Source: Pleomorphomonas sp. JP5 | GTDB lineage: Bacteria > Pseudomonadota > Alphaproteobacteria > Rhizobiales > Pleomorphomonadaceae | DNA length: 64,000 nt | Reading direction: 5' to 3' | Assembly: GCF_023721815.1 (NCBI RefSeq) | Contig: NZ_JAMDLI010000002.1 | Coordinates: 304,087 to 368,086 of the forward strand | In this document: positions 11,590-21,970 of the stretch, piece by piece | How positions within the stretch are numbered: position 1 is the first letter of the stretch | Layout of the letters: the number at the start of each line of letters is the position of its first letter | Notes under the pieces: generated by a model | Told to the model about the DNA's origin: nothing | The model's input: the letters and a program-made list of their open reading frames with translations, nothing else | The model's database searches: none | Made by a program: the position numbers and the translations under genes

Positions 11590-11609
11590 GGGGCGGCTCG
11601 CGCCGCCCC
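11590..11609. terminator. Hairpin between convergent acs and mbfA
   Basis: Perfect 8-bp stem GGGGCGGC/GCCGCCCC with a TCGC tetraloop, nine bases after the acs stop and 31 bases before the mbfA stop on the other strand. There is no strong T-run, so it is probably a weak bidirectional terminator. Confidence 0.5.
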
Positions 11610-11640
11610 GACTTCGCGTAAAATCAGTTGGCGAAGCAGA

Positions 11641-12618
11641 TCAGCCGCCACCGATCAGAATGCCGGCGCCGAGAACCAGCGCGCCGCCGAGCACGACCTG
11701 CAGAACCGCCCGGAAGAATGGCGTTTCCATATACTTGTTCTGGATCCAGGCGATCGCCCAGAGTTCGACGAACACGATGGCGAGCGCGGTCGACGTCGCG
11801 GTCCAGAAGTGCGGGATCAGATAAGGCAGGGCGTGGCCGAGGCCACCGATCGCCGTCATGATGCCGGAGGCGAGCCCGCGCTTGATCGGCGAGCCGCGGC
11901 CGGAGATGACGCCATCGTCATGGGCCGCTTCGGTGAAGCCCATGGAAATGCCGGCGCCGACCGAAGCGGCCAGCGCCACCAGCAGCGTCTTGTGGGTGTC
12001 TTGCGTCACGAAGGCGGTGGCGAAGATCGGCGCCAGCGTCGACACCGAACCGTCCATCAGACCGGCAAGACCCGGCTGCACATAAGTGAGAATGAACTGG
12101 CGACGGGCAACCATCGCCTCTTCCTGCTCGTCCGAGGGGCCGACGTTCTCTTCGCGCGCGGCCTCGGCGCCCTCCATGTGATGGCGTTCCTGCTCGGCGA
12201 GATCGCCGAGCAGACGGCGGGCGCCGGCGTCCGAAACGCGCTTGGCCGCCTCGATGTAGAACTTGTAGGCTTGCGCCTCCATGCGCGCCGCTTCCTCGCG
12301 AATGCGCTCGACCCCGAGATTCTCGACAAGCCAAACAGGCTGGCGGGCATAATAGCCGGCTACATGCTCACGACGGATCAGCGGGATCACCGGGCCGAAC
12401 AGACGTTCATGCTCGGCGATCAGGAAGCGACGGTGCCCGTCCTCATCCTTGACCATCTCGTCGAACATCGCCGCCGTCGCAGGAAAGTCCTTGCGCAGCT
12501 TCTCGGCGTAGCTCGCGTAGATGCGGGCATCGTCCTCCTCGCTGGAGATGGCGAGAGCCAGGATCTCCTGCTCGTTGAGATCGGAGAAACGGCGTCGGTT
12601 GCCAAGTGAGTTGAACAT
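11641..12618 (-). CDS. mbfA: Membrane-bound ferritin MbfA (ferritin-like plus VIT1 iron exporter)
   Basis: A 325-residue two-domain iron exporter. The N-terminal ferritin-like/rubrerythrin-type di-iron domain (about 1-165) shows Glu and ExxH clusters at ISSEEDDAR, VKDEDGHRR, EEAARMEAQAYKF and LAEQERHHMEG. The C-terminal part is a VIT1/CCC1 transporter, with PGLAGLMDGSVSTLAP and GFTEAAHDDG and several spans. In Bradyrhizobium and Agrobacterium MbfA exports iron and protects against iron and peroxide under Irr control. ATG 12618 is preceded by GAGGAAAAG. It starts eight bases after the histidine kinase stop, so it may be the last gene of the two-component operon. No Irr box was recognised just upstream. 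Confidence 0.9.
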   Translation of the reverse strand: MFNSLGNRRRFSDLNEQEILALAISSEEDDARIYASYAEKLRKDFPATAAMFDEMVKDEDGHRRFLIAEHERLFGPVIPLIRREHVAGYYARQPVWLVENLGVERIREEAARMEAQAYKFYIEAAKRVSDAGARRLLGDLAEQERHHMEGAEAAREENVGPSDEQEEAMVARRQFILTYVQPGLAGLMDGSVSTLAPIFATAFVTQDTHKTLLVALAASVGAGISMGFTEAAHDDGVISGRGSPIKRGLASGIMTAIGGLGHALPYLIPHFWTATSTALAIVFVELWAIAWIQNKYMETPFFRAVLQVVLGGALVLGAGILIGGG

Positions 12619-12625
12619 CTTTTCC

Positions 12626-14026
12626 TCATTCGTGGACGAAGGCGAGGTGAACGCTGCAGCCTTCACCCGGAGCGGAGCGAACCGAAAGCGCCGCGCCGTG
12701 CAGTTCGGCGATCCGCTCGACGATGGTGAGACCGAGACCGAGCGATCCTGACCTCTTCACGCGACCGAACTCGCCCTGCACCTCGCAGGGAACAAAACCA
12801 GAGCCGTTGTCGGAGACAGTGAGACTGCCATCCAGGCCAACCGCCACGACGATATCGACGCCGCGACCAGCGTGCTTGAGACTGTTCTCTATCAGATTTC
12901 TCACGACGTTCTGTATCAGAGAAGGTACCAATCTCCTCGGCACCGGGCCATCGCCTTCGTAAGCGATGGTTGCGCCTCGATCGAGGACGAGAGGCGCCAT
13001 GTCCGCCACCACGTCGGCGGCGAGACCGGCGAGGTCCGTTTCGACGAAGGCGTCGTCATCGACCACGTCAAGGCGAGCAAGAGCGGTCAACTGTTCGAGG
13101 ATGTGCAAGAGACGCTCGATATCCGCCTCGGCCCGCCGGGCGCGGGGATCGGCGATCCGGTCGAGCTCCAGACGGAGCACGGCGAGCGGCGTTCGAATCT
13201 CATGGGCGACGGCGGCCGAGAACACCTTCTGGGCCGCCATGATCTCGGCCGTGCGGGCGAACAGCCTGTTGATCGCCTCCACCAAGCCCGCGACTTCCAA
13301 GGGCATCGCCTCATCGATCGACAGAGATGTTGGCGATCGGGGATCCAGGGCATCCGCCGCTTGTGCCGCCGCGGAAACCGGGCGAAGCGCCGCTCCGATC
13401 GACAGAATGGTAGCGCCAATGGTCAGCACCAGCATCAGCCCCATCGGCACCAGCATGTGATCGATCATCTCATGGGTAAGAATCGAGCCGAGGAAGTTGC
13501 CGGGGTCGTGCAGGACGGCGACATCGATGAGCACACGTTCCCCATCAATGACGAAGGCACGTCCCCCCGCGACACTGAGCGGCTTGCCGGGCTCGATCGC
13601 CCGCTGCCAGAAATCGGGCGCGTTGCCCGGCGGCGGCAGGAAGTGCTCTTCGCATTCCTCGCCACAGTTGGAGTAGATGACCCGTCCATCCGCGCCCCGG
13701 ATCCGCACGAAAGTGGCCGGCGGCGGATGATTGCCGACCTCGTCGTCGGCATGATCTCCGGCATCCATGTCGTCGACGTCGACATCGCCCATATAGCGGT
13801 CGAGCACCGGCGCGTCCGGATCGAGAGTCAGGAGACCGGCCACGCGATGGACGGAAGCCGAAATTGCCTCGGTCTCGCGTTCGACCAGGATATGGCCGAG
13901 TTCCTCGTCATCGAACCAGTAGCGGGCAAAGACCATGGCCACCTGCAACAGCATGGCCAGCAGTGCGAAGACGAGAATACGGCGGGCAACCAGCCCAGCC
14001 AGACGCTTGCGACGGCGCCCGCTCAT
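12626..14026 (-). CDS. Sensor histidine kinase with acidic/Cys-His periplasmic sensor
   Basis: A 466-residue membrane histidine kinase. TM1 lies at about 17-34, the periplasmic sensor at 36-185 and TM2 at 192-212. The H-box SAAVAHEIRTPLAVL has phospho-acceptor His275, followed by NVVRNLIENSLKHA and GSLGLGLTIVERI. The sensor has a strongly acidic patch (about 80-95, seven Asp and a His) and a CGEECEEH cluster (121-128). Both are plausible metal ligands. It overlaps the response regulator by an ATGA junction and lies just upstream of mbfA, so iron or another metal is a reasonable stimulus guess. The start at 14026 is chosen because of the ATGA coupling. Confidence 0.9.
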   Translation of the reverse strand: MSGRRRKRLAGLVARRILVFALLAMLLQVAMVFARYWFDDEELGHILVERETEAISASVHRVAGLLTLDPDAPVLDRYMGDVDVDDMDAGDHADDEVGNHPPPATFVRIRGADGRVIYSNCGEECEEHFLPPPGNAPDFWQRAIEPGKPLSVAGGRAFVIDGERVLIDVAVLHDPGNFLGSILTHEMIDHMLVPMGLMLVLTIGATILSIGAALRPVSAAAQAADALDPRSPTSLSIDEAMPLEVAGLVEAINRLFARTAEIMAAQKVFSAAVAHEIRTPLAVLRLELDRIADPRARRAEADIERLLHILEQLTALARLDVVDDDAFVETDLAGLAADVVADMAPLVLDRGATIAYEGDGPVPRRLVPSLIQNVVRNLIENSLKHAGRGVDIVVAVGLDGSLTVSDNGSGFVPCEVQGEFGRVKRSGSLGLGLTIVERIAELHGAALSVRSAPGEGCSVHLAFVHE

Positions 14027-14724
14027 GGGGCCTCCTCGTCGACACCCTCCGAAGAGCACTCTCGCATCAGGTAGCCAAGACCACGCACCGTGGCGATCTC
14101 AACGCCGCTCCCGGTACCGTCGAGCCGCTTGCGCAGGCGAGACACCGCCAAATCGAGCGCATTGGCGGTCAGCTCGCTGTCATAGTCCGACAGCGTCGTC
14201 TCGAGGCGGCGGCGCGGCACCAGACGGCCGATATCGCGCATCAGCGTCTCGCAGAGCGCCCGTTCGCGCGGCGGCAGCGCTATCGGTGTTCCGTCGGCGG
14301 TCAACAGCGCCGCCGCTGGATCATAGGCCAGGCGACCGGCGACCAGCACCGGTTGCAAGGCCGTCGGCGACCGCCGCAGCATGGCTCGGCAACGCGCCAG
14401 AAACTCGCGATGATGGAATGGCTTGACCAGATAATCGTCGGCGCCGGCGTCGAGACCGGCAATGCGTTCCTCCACCGTACCGCGGGCAGTAAGGATCAAG
14501 ACCGGCGTCACGTCGGAGGCGCGACGTATGGCGCGCAAGAGTTCAAGCCCGTCGCCGTCCGGCAGGCCGAGATCAAGCAGGATCAGGTCGAAATCGGTGA
14601 CGGCAATTGCCGCTTCCGCCTCGGCCATCGTGCCGACCGCGTCGAGACGCCAGCCAGCCTCGCGCACGGCTTCTCCGAGCAATGCGGCGAGGCGGGCACT
14701 GTCCTCGACGAGAAGAAGACGCAT
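14023..14724 (-). CDS. OmpR/PhoB-family response regulator
   Basis: A 233-residue DNA-binding response regulator. The receiver domain has acidic residues Glu-Asp at 7-8, phospho-acceptor Asp51 in LILLDLGLPDGDG and the conserved Lys in DYLVKPFHH. The C-terminal winged helix (from about 130) includes LPPRERALCETL and VSRLRKRLDGTGSGVEIATVRGLGY, the OmpR/QseB-type effector. The start at 14724 overlaps the cytochrome b561 stop as ATGA, and its own stop overlaps the kinase start the same way. The four genes are therefore translationally coupled. Probable partner of the adjacent kinase. Confidence 0.93.
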   Translation of the reverse strand: MRLLLVEDSARLAALLGEAVREAGWRLDAVGTMAEAEAAIAVTDFDLILLDLGLPDGDGLELLRAIRRASDVTPVLILTARGTVEERIAGLDAGADDYLVKPFHHREFLARCRAMLRRSPTALQPVLVAGRLAYDPAAALLTADGTPIALPPRERALCETLMRDIGRLVPRRRLETTLSDYDSELTANALDLAVSRLRKRLDGTGSGVEIATVRGLGYLMRECSSEGVDEEAP

Positions 14725-15284
14725 CAGGCGCGCTTTCTGCCCGTGACCATCGACCAGACCAGATTCTCGCGGTGGCGCAGGCTTTCGACTATGGCAGCGG
14801 CCGCATGGACCAGCGCCAGCACCATGATGGCGTTGGCAAGCCCCCCATGCAACTCCTCGAGCCACTCTTCTCCCCAGAAGGCGTCGAGCGTCATCATCCA
14901 GCCCGTCGCACCGGTGGCGAGCAGCAGCCCCATCAGCGCCAGCATCATGACCGCCGCCGCCGGATTGTGCCCGAGATGACGCGCTTCCTCGCCGCGAAGA
15001 AATGCCTTGAGATAGGGAACAAGACGGGAGGGCGTTGGGAAGAAGTCGCGGAAGCGGGCGTGCCGGGAGCCGACGAACCCCCAGAACAGCCGAACCAACA
15101 CGGCGCCGATCACCACATACCCGGCGTAGCGATGGTAGAAGCGGCCGGGCTTCAGAATGAAAAGATTGAGACAGACGGCGGTGACCACCGTCCAGTGAAA
15201 CAGGCGGACGACCGGATCCCAGACCCGGATCGTCCGCGGCGGCGCATCGCCGCCGACGGACGTTTCGGACATGACGTCAGCCAT
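14724..15284 (-). CDS. Cytochrome b561-type membrane di-heme protein
   Basis: A 186-residue inner-membrane cytochrome b of the bacterial b561 / Ni-hydrogenase cytochrome-b family, which moves electrons across the membrane. Four hydrophobic spans are visible. Candidate heme-ligand histidines are in RLFHWTVVT, GRFYHRYAGY, EELHGGLANA and ALVHAAAAIVE. It is coupled downstream to the response regulator (ATGA overlap) and upstream overlaps the end of the PepSY gene. The start at 15284 has GGTGA about eight bases upstream; a second in-frame ATG at 15272 is possible. PepSY, cytochrome b and two-component genes commonly cluster. Confidence 0.85.
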   Translation of the reverse strand: MADVMSETSVGGDAPPRTIRVWDPVVRLFHWTVVTAVCLNLFILKPGRFYHRYAGYVVIGAVLVRLFWGFVGSRHARFRDFFPTPSRLVPYLKAFLRGEEARHLGHNPAAAVMMLALMGLLLATGATGWMMTLDAFWGEEWLEELHGGLANAIMVLALVHAAAAIVESLRHRENLVWSMVTGRKRA

Positions 15285-15561
15285 TCGCCTCGTCACCGGC
15301 CTTCTCGCCAGTCGACGGGTCGAACAGCACCTCGGCCTTCTTGCCATTCTTGTCGAAGGCGTAGACCTCATAGCAGGTCCCTTCCACCTTCACTTTCTTG
15401 ATGTCGCTATAGCCGGCCGCCTCGGCCTTGGCCTTGATGGCATCGATGCTGAGCCAGGTATCCTTGGCGGCGGTGGTGCAGCTGGCGCTGTCTTCGTCGG
15501 CAAAGGCGGCGACGGGCGTGAGAACGAGGGCGAAGGCAACAGCGATCAGAGAGGTCTTCAT
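15277..15561 (-). CDS. Secreted PepSY domain protein
   Basis: A 94-residue periplasmic protein. The signal peptide starts MKTSLIAVAFALVLTPVAAFA with cleavage near residue 21. A single small PepSY-type domain follows, with WLSIDAIKAKAEAAGY, IKKVKVEGTCYEVYAFD and the AEVLFDPSTGE strand. Two cysteines (SCTT and GTCY) could form a disulfide. PepSY proteins often regulate or assist redox or protease partners at the membrane. This is the first gene of the unit PepSY, cytochrome b561, regulator, kinase, mbfA. A GAGGAA ribosome site precedes ATG 15561. Confidence 0.88.
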   Translation of the reverse strand: MKTSLIAVAFALVLTPVAAFADEDSASCTTAAKDTWLSIDAIKAKAEAAGYSDIKKVKVEGTCYEVYAFDKNGKKAEVLFDPSTGEKAGDEANG

Positions 15562-15573
15562 GCGGGTTCCTCG

Positions 15574-15606
15574 AAAAACGGGCCGGCGCGTCGATCGCGC
15601 CGGCCC
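15574..15606 (-). terminator. Rho-independent terminator after purH
   Basis: An 11-bp perfect stem (GGGCCGGCGCG and its complement, loop of five) followed on the minus strand by GTTTTTCG. It lies 57 bases beyond the purH stop and just before the PepSY start, so it separates the purH transcript from the PepSY-mbfA unit. Confidence 0.8.
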
Positions 15607-15662
15607 GCTCACCATGGGTCGAGAAACCTGTCGAACACCTGTCGGCAGGAAGGGGTCGCGCC

Positions 15663-17252
15663 TCAGTGCCTGAAGTGACGCATGCCGGTGAACACCATGG
15701 CGATGCCGGCCTTGTCGGCAGCGGCGATCACCTCGGCGTCGTGGATCGAACCGCCCGGCTGGATGGCGGCGGTGGCGCCAGCGGCGATCGCCGATTCAAG
15801 ACCATCGGCAAACGGGAAGAAGGCGTCGGACGCGACGACCGATCCCTTGGCCAGCGAGTCCTTGAACCCTGCCGTCTCGGCCGCCTCGGCCGCCCGGATG
15901 GCGGCGATGCGCGCGGAATCGACACGGTTCATCTGGCCGGCGCCGATGCCGGCGGTTGCGCCATCCTTCACGTAGACGATGGCGTTGGACTTGACGTGCT
16001 TGCAGACCTTGAAGGCGAACAGGAGGTCGGCGAGTTCGGCGTCGGTCGGCGCCCGCTTGGTCACCACCTTGAGGTCGGCGGCGGTGACGACGCCATTGTC
16101 GCGCGACTGGACGAGCAGACCGCCAGCCACCGTCTTGGCCGTGAGACCGGGCGCCTTGGGATCGGGCAGACCGCCGGTGACCAGCAGGCGCAGGTTCTTC
16201 TTGGCGCCGACGATGGCGATCGCCTCGTCGGTGGCCGACGGGGCGATGATCACTTCGGTGAAGATCTCGACGATCTTCTTGGCCGTGTCCGCGTCGAGCG
16301 TGCCATTGAGCGCCACGATGCCACCATAAGCCGACACCGGGTCGCAGCGATGCGCCTTGGTATAGGCTTCGAGCAGCGTCGCGCCGGTGGCGACGCCGCA
16401 GGGGTTGGCGTGCTTGATGATGGCGACGGCCGGCACCGCCCTGTCGAACTCGGCCACCAGCTCGAAGGCGGCGTCCGTGTCGTTGATGTTGTTGTAGGAG
16501 AGTACCTTGCCCTGCAGCTGCGTCGCCGTGGAGACGCCGGGCCGGATCTCCGTGGAGCGGTAGAAGCGAGCCCATTGGTGCGGGTTCTCGCCATAGCGCA
16601 TGTCCTCGGCAAGCTTGCCGCCGACGGCGACGAAATCGCCGGTCTTGCCGCCCAGCACACTGGCGAACCAGCCGGAAATCGCCGCGTCATAGGCGCCGGT
16701 GCGCGCATAGGCCTTGGCGGCCAGGCGACGGCGCGTATCGAAGGTCACGCCGCCCTGATCCATCTCGGCGACGATACCCTCGTAATCGGCCGGCTCGACC
16801 AGAACCGTCACATAGGCGTGGTTCTTGGAGGCGGCGCGGATCATGGCGGGACCGCCGATGTCGATATTCTCGATGGTCTCCTCATAGCCGGCGCCGCGAG
16901 CCACCGTCTCCTCGAAGGGGTAGAGGTTGACCACGAGGATGTCGATCGGCTGGATGCCATGATCGGCCATCGCCTTGGCGTGACCGGCGTCGTCACGGAC
17001 GGCGAGAAGACCGCCATGCACTTTGGGATGCAGCGTCTTGACGCGGCCATCCATGATTTCCGGGAAGCCGGTGAAATCGGCGACTTCCGTGACAGGGATG
17101 CCGGCCTCGCTCAGAAGCTTCTTCGAGCCGCCGGTGGTGAGCAACTCGACGCCACGGTCCGCGAGGGCGCGAGCGAACTCGACGAGGCCCGTCTTGTCGG
17201 AAACGGAAAGCAGCGCGCGCTTTGGAGCGACGCGATCAGGATGGCCAGCCAT
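15663..17252 (-). CDS. purH: Bifunctional AICAR formyltransferase / IMP cyclohydrolase
   Basis: Catalyses the last two steps of IMP synthesis. The 529-residue length is typical. The N-terminal cyclohydrolase domain (about 1-200) has [37 protein letters not shown] and NLYPFEETV. The C-terminal formyltransferase domain has [26 protein letters not shown], the Lys-His pair in [11 protein letters not shown], and [10 protein letters not shown] 17252 is preceded by GGAG at eight bases. An upstream in-frame ATG at 17339 would add 29 residues unlike the family. It follows rsmB and the heparinase-like gene on the same strand. Confidence 0.97.
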   Translation of the reverse strand: MAGHPDRVAPKRALLSVSDKTGLVEFARALADRGVELLTTGGSKKLLSEAGIPVTEVADFTGFPEIMDGRVKTLHPKVHGGLLAVRDDAGHAKAMADHGIQPIDILVVNLYPFEETVARGAGYEETIENIDIGGPAMIRAASKNHAYVTVLVEPADYEGIVAEMDQGGVTFDTRRRLAAKAYARTGAYDAAISGWFASVLGGKTGDFVAVGGKLAEDMRYGENPHQWARFYRSTEIRPGVSTATQLQGKVLSYNNINDTDAAFELVAEFDRAVPAVAIIKHANPCGVATGATLLEAYTKAHRCDPVSAYGGIVALNGTLDADTAKKIVEIFTEVIIAPSATDEAIAIVGAKKNLRLLVTGGLPDPKAPGLTAKTVAGGLLVQSRDNGVVTAADLKVVTKRAPTDAELADLLFAFKVCKHVKSNAIVYVKDGATAGIGAGQMNRVDSARIAAIRAAEAAETAGFKDSLAKGSVVASDAFFPFADGLESAIAAGATAAIQPGGSIHDAEVIAAADKAGIAMVFTGMRHFRH

Positions 17253-17368
17253 GGGGATGTCTCCGGGAAAGGGGATGGCGGCGCGATAGCATGAATGGCC
17301 GCCGCGCGGAACCCGCGCCCAATCGATTTGGGTCGACAATCGCCGCTTTTCCTGCCGAGAGCCGACGA

Positions 17369-19114
17369 TCAGCCCCCGCCGAACAGATCCGGACCAAGCT
17401 TGGGGTCGCGCCCCCGCCCCCGGCCGCGTTGTCCCTCGGCGGTACGGGTCATCGCCCAGGCCACTTCCGGCGTCACCCGCGCTCGCCCCGGCAGGACGAT
17501 TTGCAGGCTCTTGCGGCGGCCGAGCGTGTCGGACAGGAACACGCTGTCCTCGAGCTCCGGGGCGATCAGGCCGCAGGTGAAGGTCCAGGCTTCACCGTCG
17601 GGAGCGACGAGCAACACGTCGCCACCGGCCGTGCGAGTTGCCCGGATCAGCGGATGCAGGTGGAACCGGATGGCGAAGCGGTCGTGGCGCGGCTTTCGCC
17701 CGGCAAAGCTCAGGCGGTCGGAACCAACGATCTCCCCGCCATCGATACGTAGGACGAGCCGACGCTCGTGAATGGCTCCGAACCGGCCCGAGTAGCCGTC
17801 ATGGCTTGCCACCAGGGCGATGACGTCGTCGCGATCCTCGCGGACCACCGGCACATGGCGCGGACCGTCGATCATCACCGGACCGAGCCGGCGAACGAGT
17901 CGCGACGTATCGAGGAAGGCGCCGGAAGACATGTCTTCCAACGAGAGCGTCGAATGGGCAGGCGTCGAACGGGCAGCCGAATGCCAGCGCGGGTCGTCGG
18001 CCGCGCCGCAATTGACGATGAAGCGGTTGGGCCCGCTGGACATCTCGAAGGAGAGACAACCGGCATGCGCCCTCTGGCTGACGCCAACCGGCGGAATGGG
18101 GCCGGCATCCATCAGGATCACCGTGCCACCCGCTTCGAGCCTCTGGTAGCCGGAATGGCTGGCGTTCTCCACCGGCCGACCGTGCGTGTCGTCATAGGCG
18201 TTCAGCGTCGCGAGCTGACCGGCGTGGCTGGCGCTCATGCCGTTGAAATGCGGCAGGCTTCCGTCGGAATGCCTGAAGAAGCGCAGCATCGGCATCATGC
18301 GGTCGATGGCGACGATCAGGGCCTGCGGCGGGTTTACGCCTCGATTGGAATAGGCCTGACGCAGCGGCAGGAGATCGGTCAGGAGATCGGCAATCACCGA
18401 GGGGTCGCGACTGATGTGACCACCATCCGGCAGGATCTGCCGCTTGAGTTCCTGCTCGAGCCGCTGTCCGGCTTGCCTGGCAAGCCGCCCCTGGTTGTCG
18501 GCGGACAGGGCAAAGACGCCGACGGCCACGGCGGCGAGAAGACGCGGATAACCGTCGACCGTGTCGCTCTGGCGGCCACGCAACCGGCGGACCTGCCGCA
18601 CCAGCGAGCGCAGGAAGCGGCGGTAGAAGGCACGATCGGCATCTTTCAGGATCAGCGGCGACTGGGTGATCCACGCGATGACCCGCCTGGCCATGTTCTC
18701 GGTCTCGAAGGCCTCCGGCGGCGCGTGGGCCTCGAGGGCAATCCAGTCGGCAACGAGGGCCCGGGCATTCTGTCGGGCCAGCGCGTTCTCGGCGGCCCGA
18801 AGATGCCTCAGCCAGGAGAAACCGTGCAGTGCCCGCGTCCACTCGACCGACGGCGACGGCATGTCGAAGGGCGAGCGTCCTCCCGTCTCCACCATCTTTC
18901 CGGCGAAGGCGTAGAGACCGGCGTAGATGTCGGTGGCGATCGTCGGGTCGGTGGTGCGAATGTCCTGCGGGGCGATGACCAGCCGCTCGGGCGTCGAGCC
19001 GGGCCAGCGCCAGCGTGAGAAAGGACCGCGTTCGAGCGCCGTCACGGCGCGCCGCAGGGCCAGTTCACCGGCGAACAGCACCAGCCGGGCCGTGCCGGCG
19101 ACTTGTGCGCGCAT
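17369..19114 (-). CDS. Heparinase II/III family protein
   Basis: A 581-residue protein with an alpha/alpha-toroid N-terminal half and the heparinase II/III-like C-terminal beta domain. Visible landmarks are [22 protein letters not shown], the [13 protein letters not shown] loop, [24 protein letters not shown] and [11 protein letters not shown]. Related polysaccharide lyases cleave heparin-like or alginate-like chains. In alphaproteobacteria this gene sits conservatively between rsmB and purH with no proven substrate. No signal peptide is obvious. ATG 19114 has GGGGG seven bases upstream; an alternative ATG at 19150 also has a GGAGG site, so the start is uncertain. Confidence 0.88.
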   Translation of the reverse strand: MRAQVAGTARLVLFAGELALRRAVTALERGPFSRWRWPGSTPERLVIAPQDIRTTDPTIATDIYAGLYAFAGKMVETGGRSPFDMPSPSVEWTRALHGFSWLRHLRAAENALARQNARALVADWIALEAHAPPEAFETENMARRVIAWITQSPLILKDADRAFYRRFLRSLVRQVRRLRGRQSDTVDGYPRLLAAVAVGVFALSADNQGRLARQAGQRLEQELKRQILPDGGHISRDPSVIADLLTDLLPLRQAYSNRGVNPPQALIVAIDRMMPMLRFFRHSDGSLPHFNGMSASHAGQLATLNAYDDTHGRPVENASHSGYQRLEAGGTVILMDAGPIPPVGVSQRAHAGCLSFEMSSGPNRFIVNCGAADDPRWHSAARSTPAHSTLSLEDMSSGAFLDTSRLVRRLGPVMIDGPRHVPVVREDRDDVIALVASHDGYSGRFGAIHERRLVLRIDGGEIVGSDRLSFAGRKPRHDRFAIRFHLHPLIRATRTAGGDVLLVAPDGEAWTFTCGLIAPELEDSVFLSDTLGRRKSLQIVLPGRARVTPEVAWAMTRTAEGQRGRGRGRDPKLGPDLFGGG

Positions 19115-19263
19115 CGTCAGGCCCCCTTTCAGTGCTGGAGCAAGAATCATTCGACCTCCGGACGAACCGGAGGCGCTCATCACGACATGAGACGCCCGCC
19201 TTGGTTACCAAGTGGTATGCGAAACCGATCAATTTTGTCGGTGGCCAACCCCGGCGACCGTCG

Positions 19264-20706
19264 TCACTGACGACGGAGGCGGGCGGCGAAAAAGCCATCG
19301 AGGCCGGAAAGCCGGGCATCTTCCAGCTTCAGGTGCGACGGCAGGGTCCGGACAAACCCTTCCGGCGTGACGATCTCCGACAAGCCGAACACCTCGTCCG
19401 CCGTCACCGGCACCACGTCGAGCGGCGCCTCGATCAACCTGAGACGGCGAATCTGGTCCTGTCCTTCTTCCGGTTCCAACGAACAGGTGGAAAAGACGAG
19501 GAGGCCACCCGGACGCAGCATGCGGATCGCCTGATCGATCAGGCGGCGCTGCACGGCGGCGAGCGCGGTCACGTCGGCCGGTTTCTTGCCCACCGCCCCA
19601 TCGGGATGGCGGCGCAGCGTACCGGTCGCCGTGCAGGGCGCGTCGAGCAGTACCATGTCAAAGGTTCCGCCAAGCCACTCGGTGGCGTCGGCCTTGACGA
19701 GGTTGGCCTTGAGACCGAGCCGATAGAGGTTGCGCTCAAGACGCTGCAGGCGATGATAGGACACGTCGAGGGCGGTAACGTCGGCGCCAAGCGCGGCAAG
19801 CTGCGCGGTCTTGCCGCCGGGCGCCGCGCAGAGGTCGACGACCTTCTTGCCCTTGACGTCGCCCAGGAGATGGACGGGCAGCGTGGCGGCGGCATCCTGC
19901 ACCCACCAGCCGCCTTCCTCGTAACCGTCGATCTTCTCGACCGCGCCGGTAACGGGAAGCCGCACCGAGCCATTGGGGAGCTTGATCCCGCCCAACCGGG
20001 CAGCCCACCCGTCCGGATCGGACTTCACGGTAAGGTCGAGCGTCGGCTCCAGGGCATTCATCGCCGCGATGTCGCGGGCGACGTCGGCCCCATAGTTGCC
20101 GCTCCAGCGCTCCATCAACCAGGCCGGGGTGTTGAGGGTGATGGCGTCCTGTTCGGCGAGGATGGCCGCCTTGTTCTCGGAGACGCGGCGCAAGACCGCA
20201 TTGACCACGCCCTTGAAGGGCGCGGACGCCTTGTCGGCGCCGGCAAGCTCGACGCCAAGCGCCACGGCGGCGTGGTCGGCGACGTCCATGAACATGATCT
20301 GGGCGGCGGAAACGGCAATCACCGCCTTCAACGTGCCGGCATCGTCGGGAAGCGGCCGGGTCAGGAAGCGGCCGACCGCGTCCTCGATCTGGCCGTGGCG
20401 GCGCAAGGCATAGCCGACGATGGCGCGGGCAAGACCACGATCGCGTGGATCGAGGCGCTGATATCGCTCCGCGGCGGAACCCTTGTCGAGCAACGCGTCG
20501 AGAAGGCGGCCCTTCTGGACGCCATCGACCAGCCCCACGGCAACGGCACGAGCCTCGATGCCCTGCGGCCGTGGCGGTCGCCGGCCACCCTGGGGCGGAC
20601 GCCCACCCTTGAACGCCGCGCCCTTCTGGCCATCATGAGGGCGTGCCGGCCTGAACGTATTGCCGGTTTTCCCGCCGCCCTTGCGGCCATTGTTGTCTGC
20701 GGTCAT
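19264..20706 (-). CDS. rsmB: RsmB/NOP-family rRNA m5C methyltransferase
   Basis: A 480-residue SAM-dependent RNA cytosine-5 methyltransferase of the RsmB type, expected to modify 16S rRNA. After a basic, Gly-rich N-terminal extension comes the NusB-like domain ([17 protein letters not shown] onward). The Rossmann domain has [36 protein letters not shown] and the second catalytic cysteine in [12 protein letters not shown]. The start at 20706 overlaps the htpX stop as ATGA, indicating coupling; a longer frame from 20757 runs inside htpX. Order on the strand is htpX, rsmB, heparinase-like, purH. Confidence 0.93.
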   Translation of the reverse strand: MTADNNGRKGGGKTGNTFRPARPHDGQKGAAFKGGRPPQGGRRPPRPQGIEARAVAVGLVDGVQKGRLLDALLDKGSAAERYQRLDPRDRGLARAIVGYALRRHGQIEDAVGRFLTRPLPDDAGTLKAVIAVSAAQIMFMDVADHAAVALGVELAGADKASAPFKGVVNAVLRRVSENKAAILAEQDAITLNTPAWLMERWSGNYGADVARDIAAMNALEPTLDLTVKSDPDGWAARLGGIKLPNGSVRLPVTGAVEKIDGYEEGGWWVQDAAATLPVHLLGDVKGKKVVDLCAAPGGKTAQLAALGADVTALDVSYHRLQRLERNLYRLGLKANLVKADATEWLGGTFDMVLLDAPCTATGTLRRHPDGAVGKKPADVTALAAVQRRLIDQAIRMLRPGGLLVFSTCSLEPEEGQDQIRRLRLIEAPLDVVPVTADEVFGLSEIVTPEGFVRTLPSHLKLEDARLSGLDGFFAARLRRQ

Positions 20707-21683
20707 CCCCAGGGTCCACGGTTTGAAGGCCGTCCGACGGAGCTGCCTCCACCCCACGGACCGCCCCGCGAGCCACGCGGGTTGGCCCAGGGGCCATCCG
20801 CAACGGGTTCGGAGCTGCGCCGCCCGAAACCACCGCCATCCGCCATCGCCATCAGGGCGCGGATGCGGTTGCCGGTATCCGGGTGGGTCGAAAACAGGTT
20901 GTCCATCCTGGCGCCGGACAGCGGATTGATGATGAACAGATGCGCCGTAGCAGGATTTTGCTCCGCTGTCATGTTCGGCACGCGATGCGCGGCGCCGGCG
21001 ATCTTGTCGAGGGCCGAGGCGAGCGCCAGCGGATTGCCGGAAATTTCGGCGCCGCGCCTATCGGCCGCATACTCGCGCGTCCGCGAAATGGCCATCTGCA
21101 CCAGCATCGCGGCGAGCGGTGCGACGATCGCGGCGAGAAGTATGCCGATACCGCCCAGAGGACTCCGGTTCTCGCTGTCGCGGTTCATCGAGCCGAAGAA
21201 CAGGCCGAAGTTGGCCAACATCGAGATGGCGCCGGCAATGGTCGCCGTCACCGTCATGGTCAACGTGTCACGGTTCTGCACGTGGGCGAGTTCATGGGCC
21301 ATGACGCCGGCGATCTCTTCGCGATCGAGCATCTGCAGGAGACCCGTAGTGGCGGCAACGGCGGCGTGCTCTGGATCACGCCCCGTGGCGAAGGCGTTGG
21401 GTTGCGGATTGTCGATGACGTAGACCGCCGGCATCGGCAGCCCGGCATTGGCGGCGAGCCGCTCGACGATGCCGTAATACTCAGGCGCGCTGGCCCGGTC
21501 GACGCGACGGGCGCGGTGCATGGCCAGCACCATCCTGTCGGCGTTCCAGTAGGAGAAGAGGTTCATGCCGGCGGCGACCACCAGCGCGATCAGCATGCCG
21601 CCCTGACCACCAATCAGGTAGCCAACGCCCATGAAGATCGCCGTCATCGCGGCGAGGAGGAGGGAGGTCTTGAAGAAGTTCAT
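20703..21683 (-). CDS. htpX: Membrane zinc metalloprotease HtpX
   Basis: A 326-residue inner-membrane M48 protease for quality control of membrane proteins. Two N-terminal spans (about 5-25 and 28-46), then the catalytic AHELAH (His130, Glu131, His134), the downstream [10 protein letters not shown] with the third metal ligand Glu, and [12 protein letters not shown] upstream. The C-terminal tail is Gly/Pro/Arg-rich and low in complexity ([13 protein letters not shown]). GGAAGGACAG precedes ATG 21683. It is divergently transcribed from the SdhAF4 gene and coupled to rsmB by ATGA. Confidence 0.96.
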   Translation of the reverse strand: MNFFKTSLLLAAMTAIFMGVGYLIGGQGGMLIALVVAAGMNLFSYWNADRMVLAMHRARRVDRASAPEYYGIVERLAANAGLPMPAVYVIDNPQPNAFATGRDPEHAAVAATTGLLQMLDREEIAGVMAHELAHVQNRDTLTMTVTATIAGAISMLANFGLFFGSMNRDSENRSPLGGIGILLAAIVAPLAAMLVQMAISRTREYAADRRGAEISGNPLALASALDKIAGAAHRVPNMTAEQNPATAHLFIINPLSGARMDNLFSTHPDTGNRIRALMAMADGGGFGRRSSEPVADGPWANPRGSRGGPWGGGSSVGRPSNRGPWG

Positions 21684-21772
21684 CTGTCCTTCCGGTCTCC
21701 GGCTGATATGCTGATCCGGATTTTCCGAATGACAAGATGGTATGCTATCCAACCTCCATCAAGGATGCGCCC

Positions 21773-21970
21773 ATGACCGACATTGAGAACAAGCCCCAAG
21801 CGGCCTCGGGGAAGACATTGTCACCCGCCGCCCGCCGTGCCCTCGCCGAAGCCGAGGAGCGCCGCCGCCTTGCCAGCGAAAGCCGGCCCAAGGAAATCGG
21901 CGGCCGAGGTGGCCTCGAACCTGCCCGCTATGGCGATTGGGAAGTGAAGGGCATCGCGGCCGACTTTTAG
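21773..21970 (+). CDS. SdhAF4-family (DUF1674) succinate dehydrogenase assembly factor
   Basis: A 65-residue protein whose C-terminus carries the DUF1674 signature EIGGRGGLEPARYGDWEVKG followed by IAADF. Eukaryotic SdhAF4 binds the flavinylated SdhA subunit and helps assemble complex II; bacterial relatives are presumed to do the same. The N-terminal half is charged and probably disordered. ATG 21773 has AAGGA upstream; an in-frame ATG at 21737 would add 12 atypical residues. It is divergent from htpX. Confidence 0.9.
   Translation: MTDIENKPQAASGKTLSPAARRALAEAEERRRLASESRPKEIGGRGGLEPARYGDWEVKGIAADF

Noticed and set aside
15666..17294. 542-codon plus-strand frame opposite purH
   Set aside because: An antisense shadow in GC-rich DNA; purH on the other strand has all catalytic motifs.
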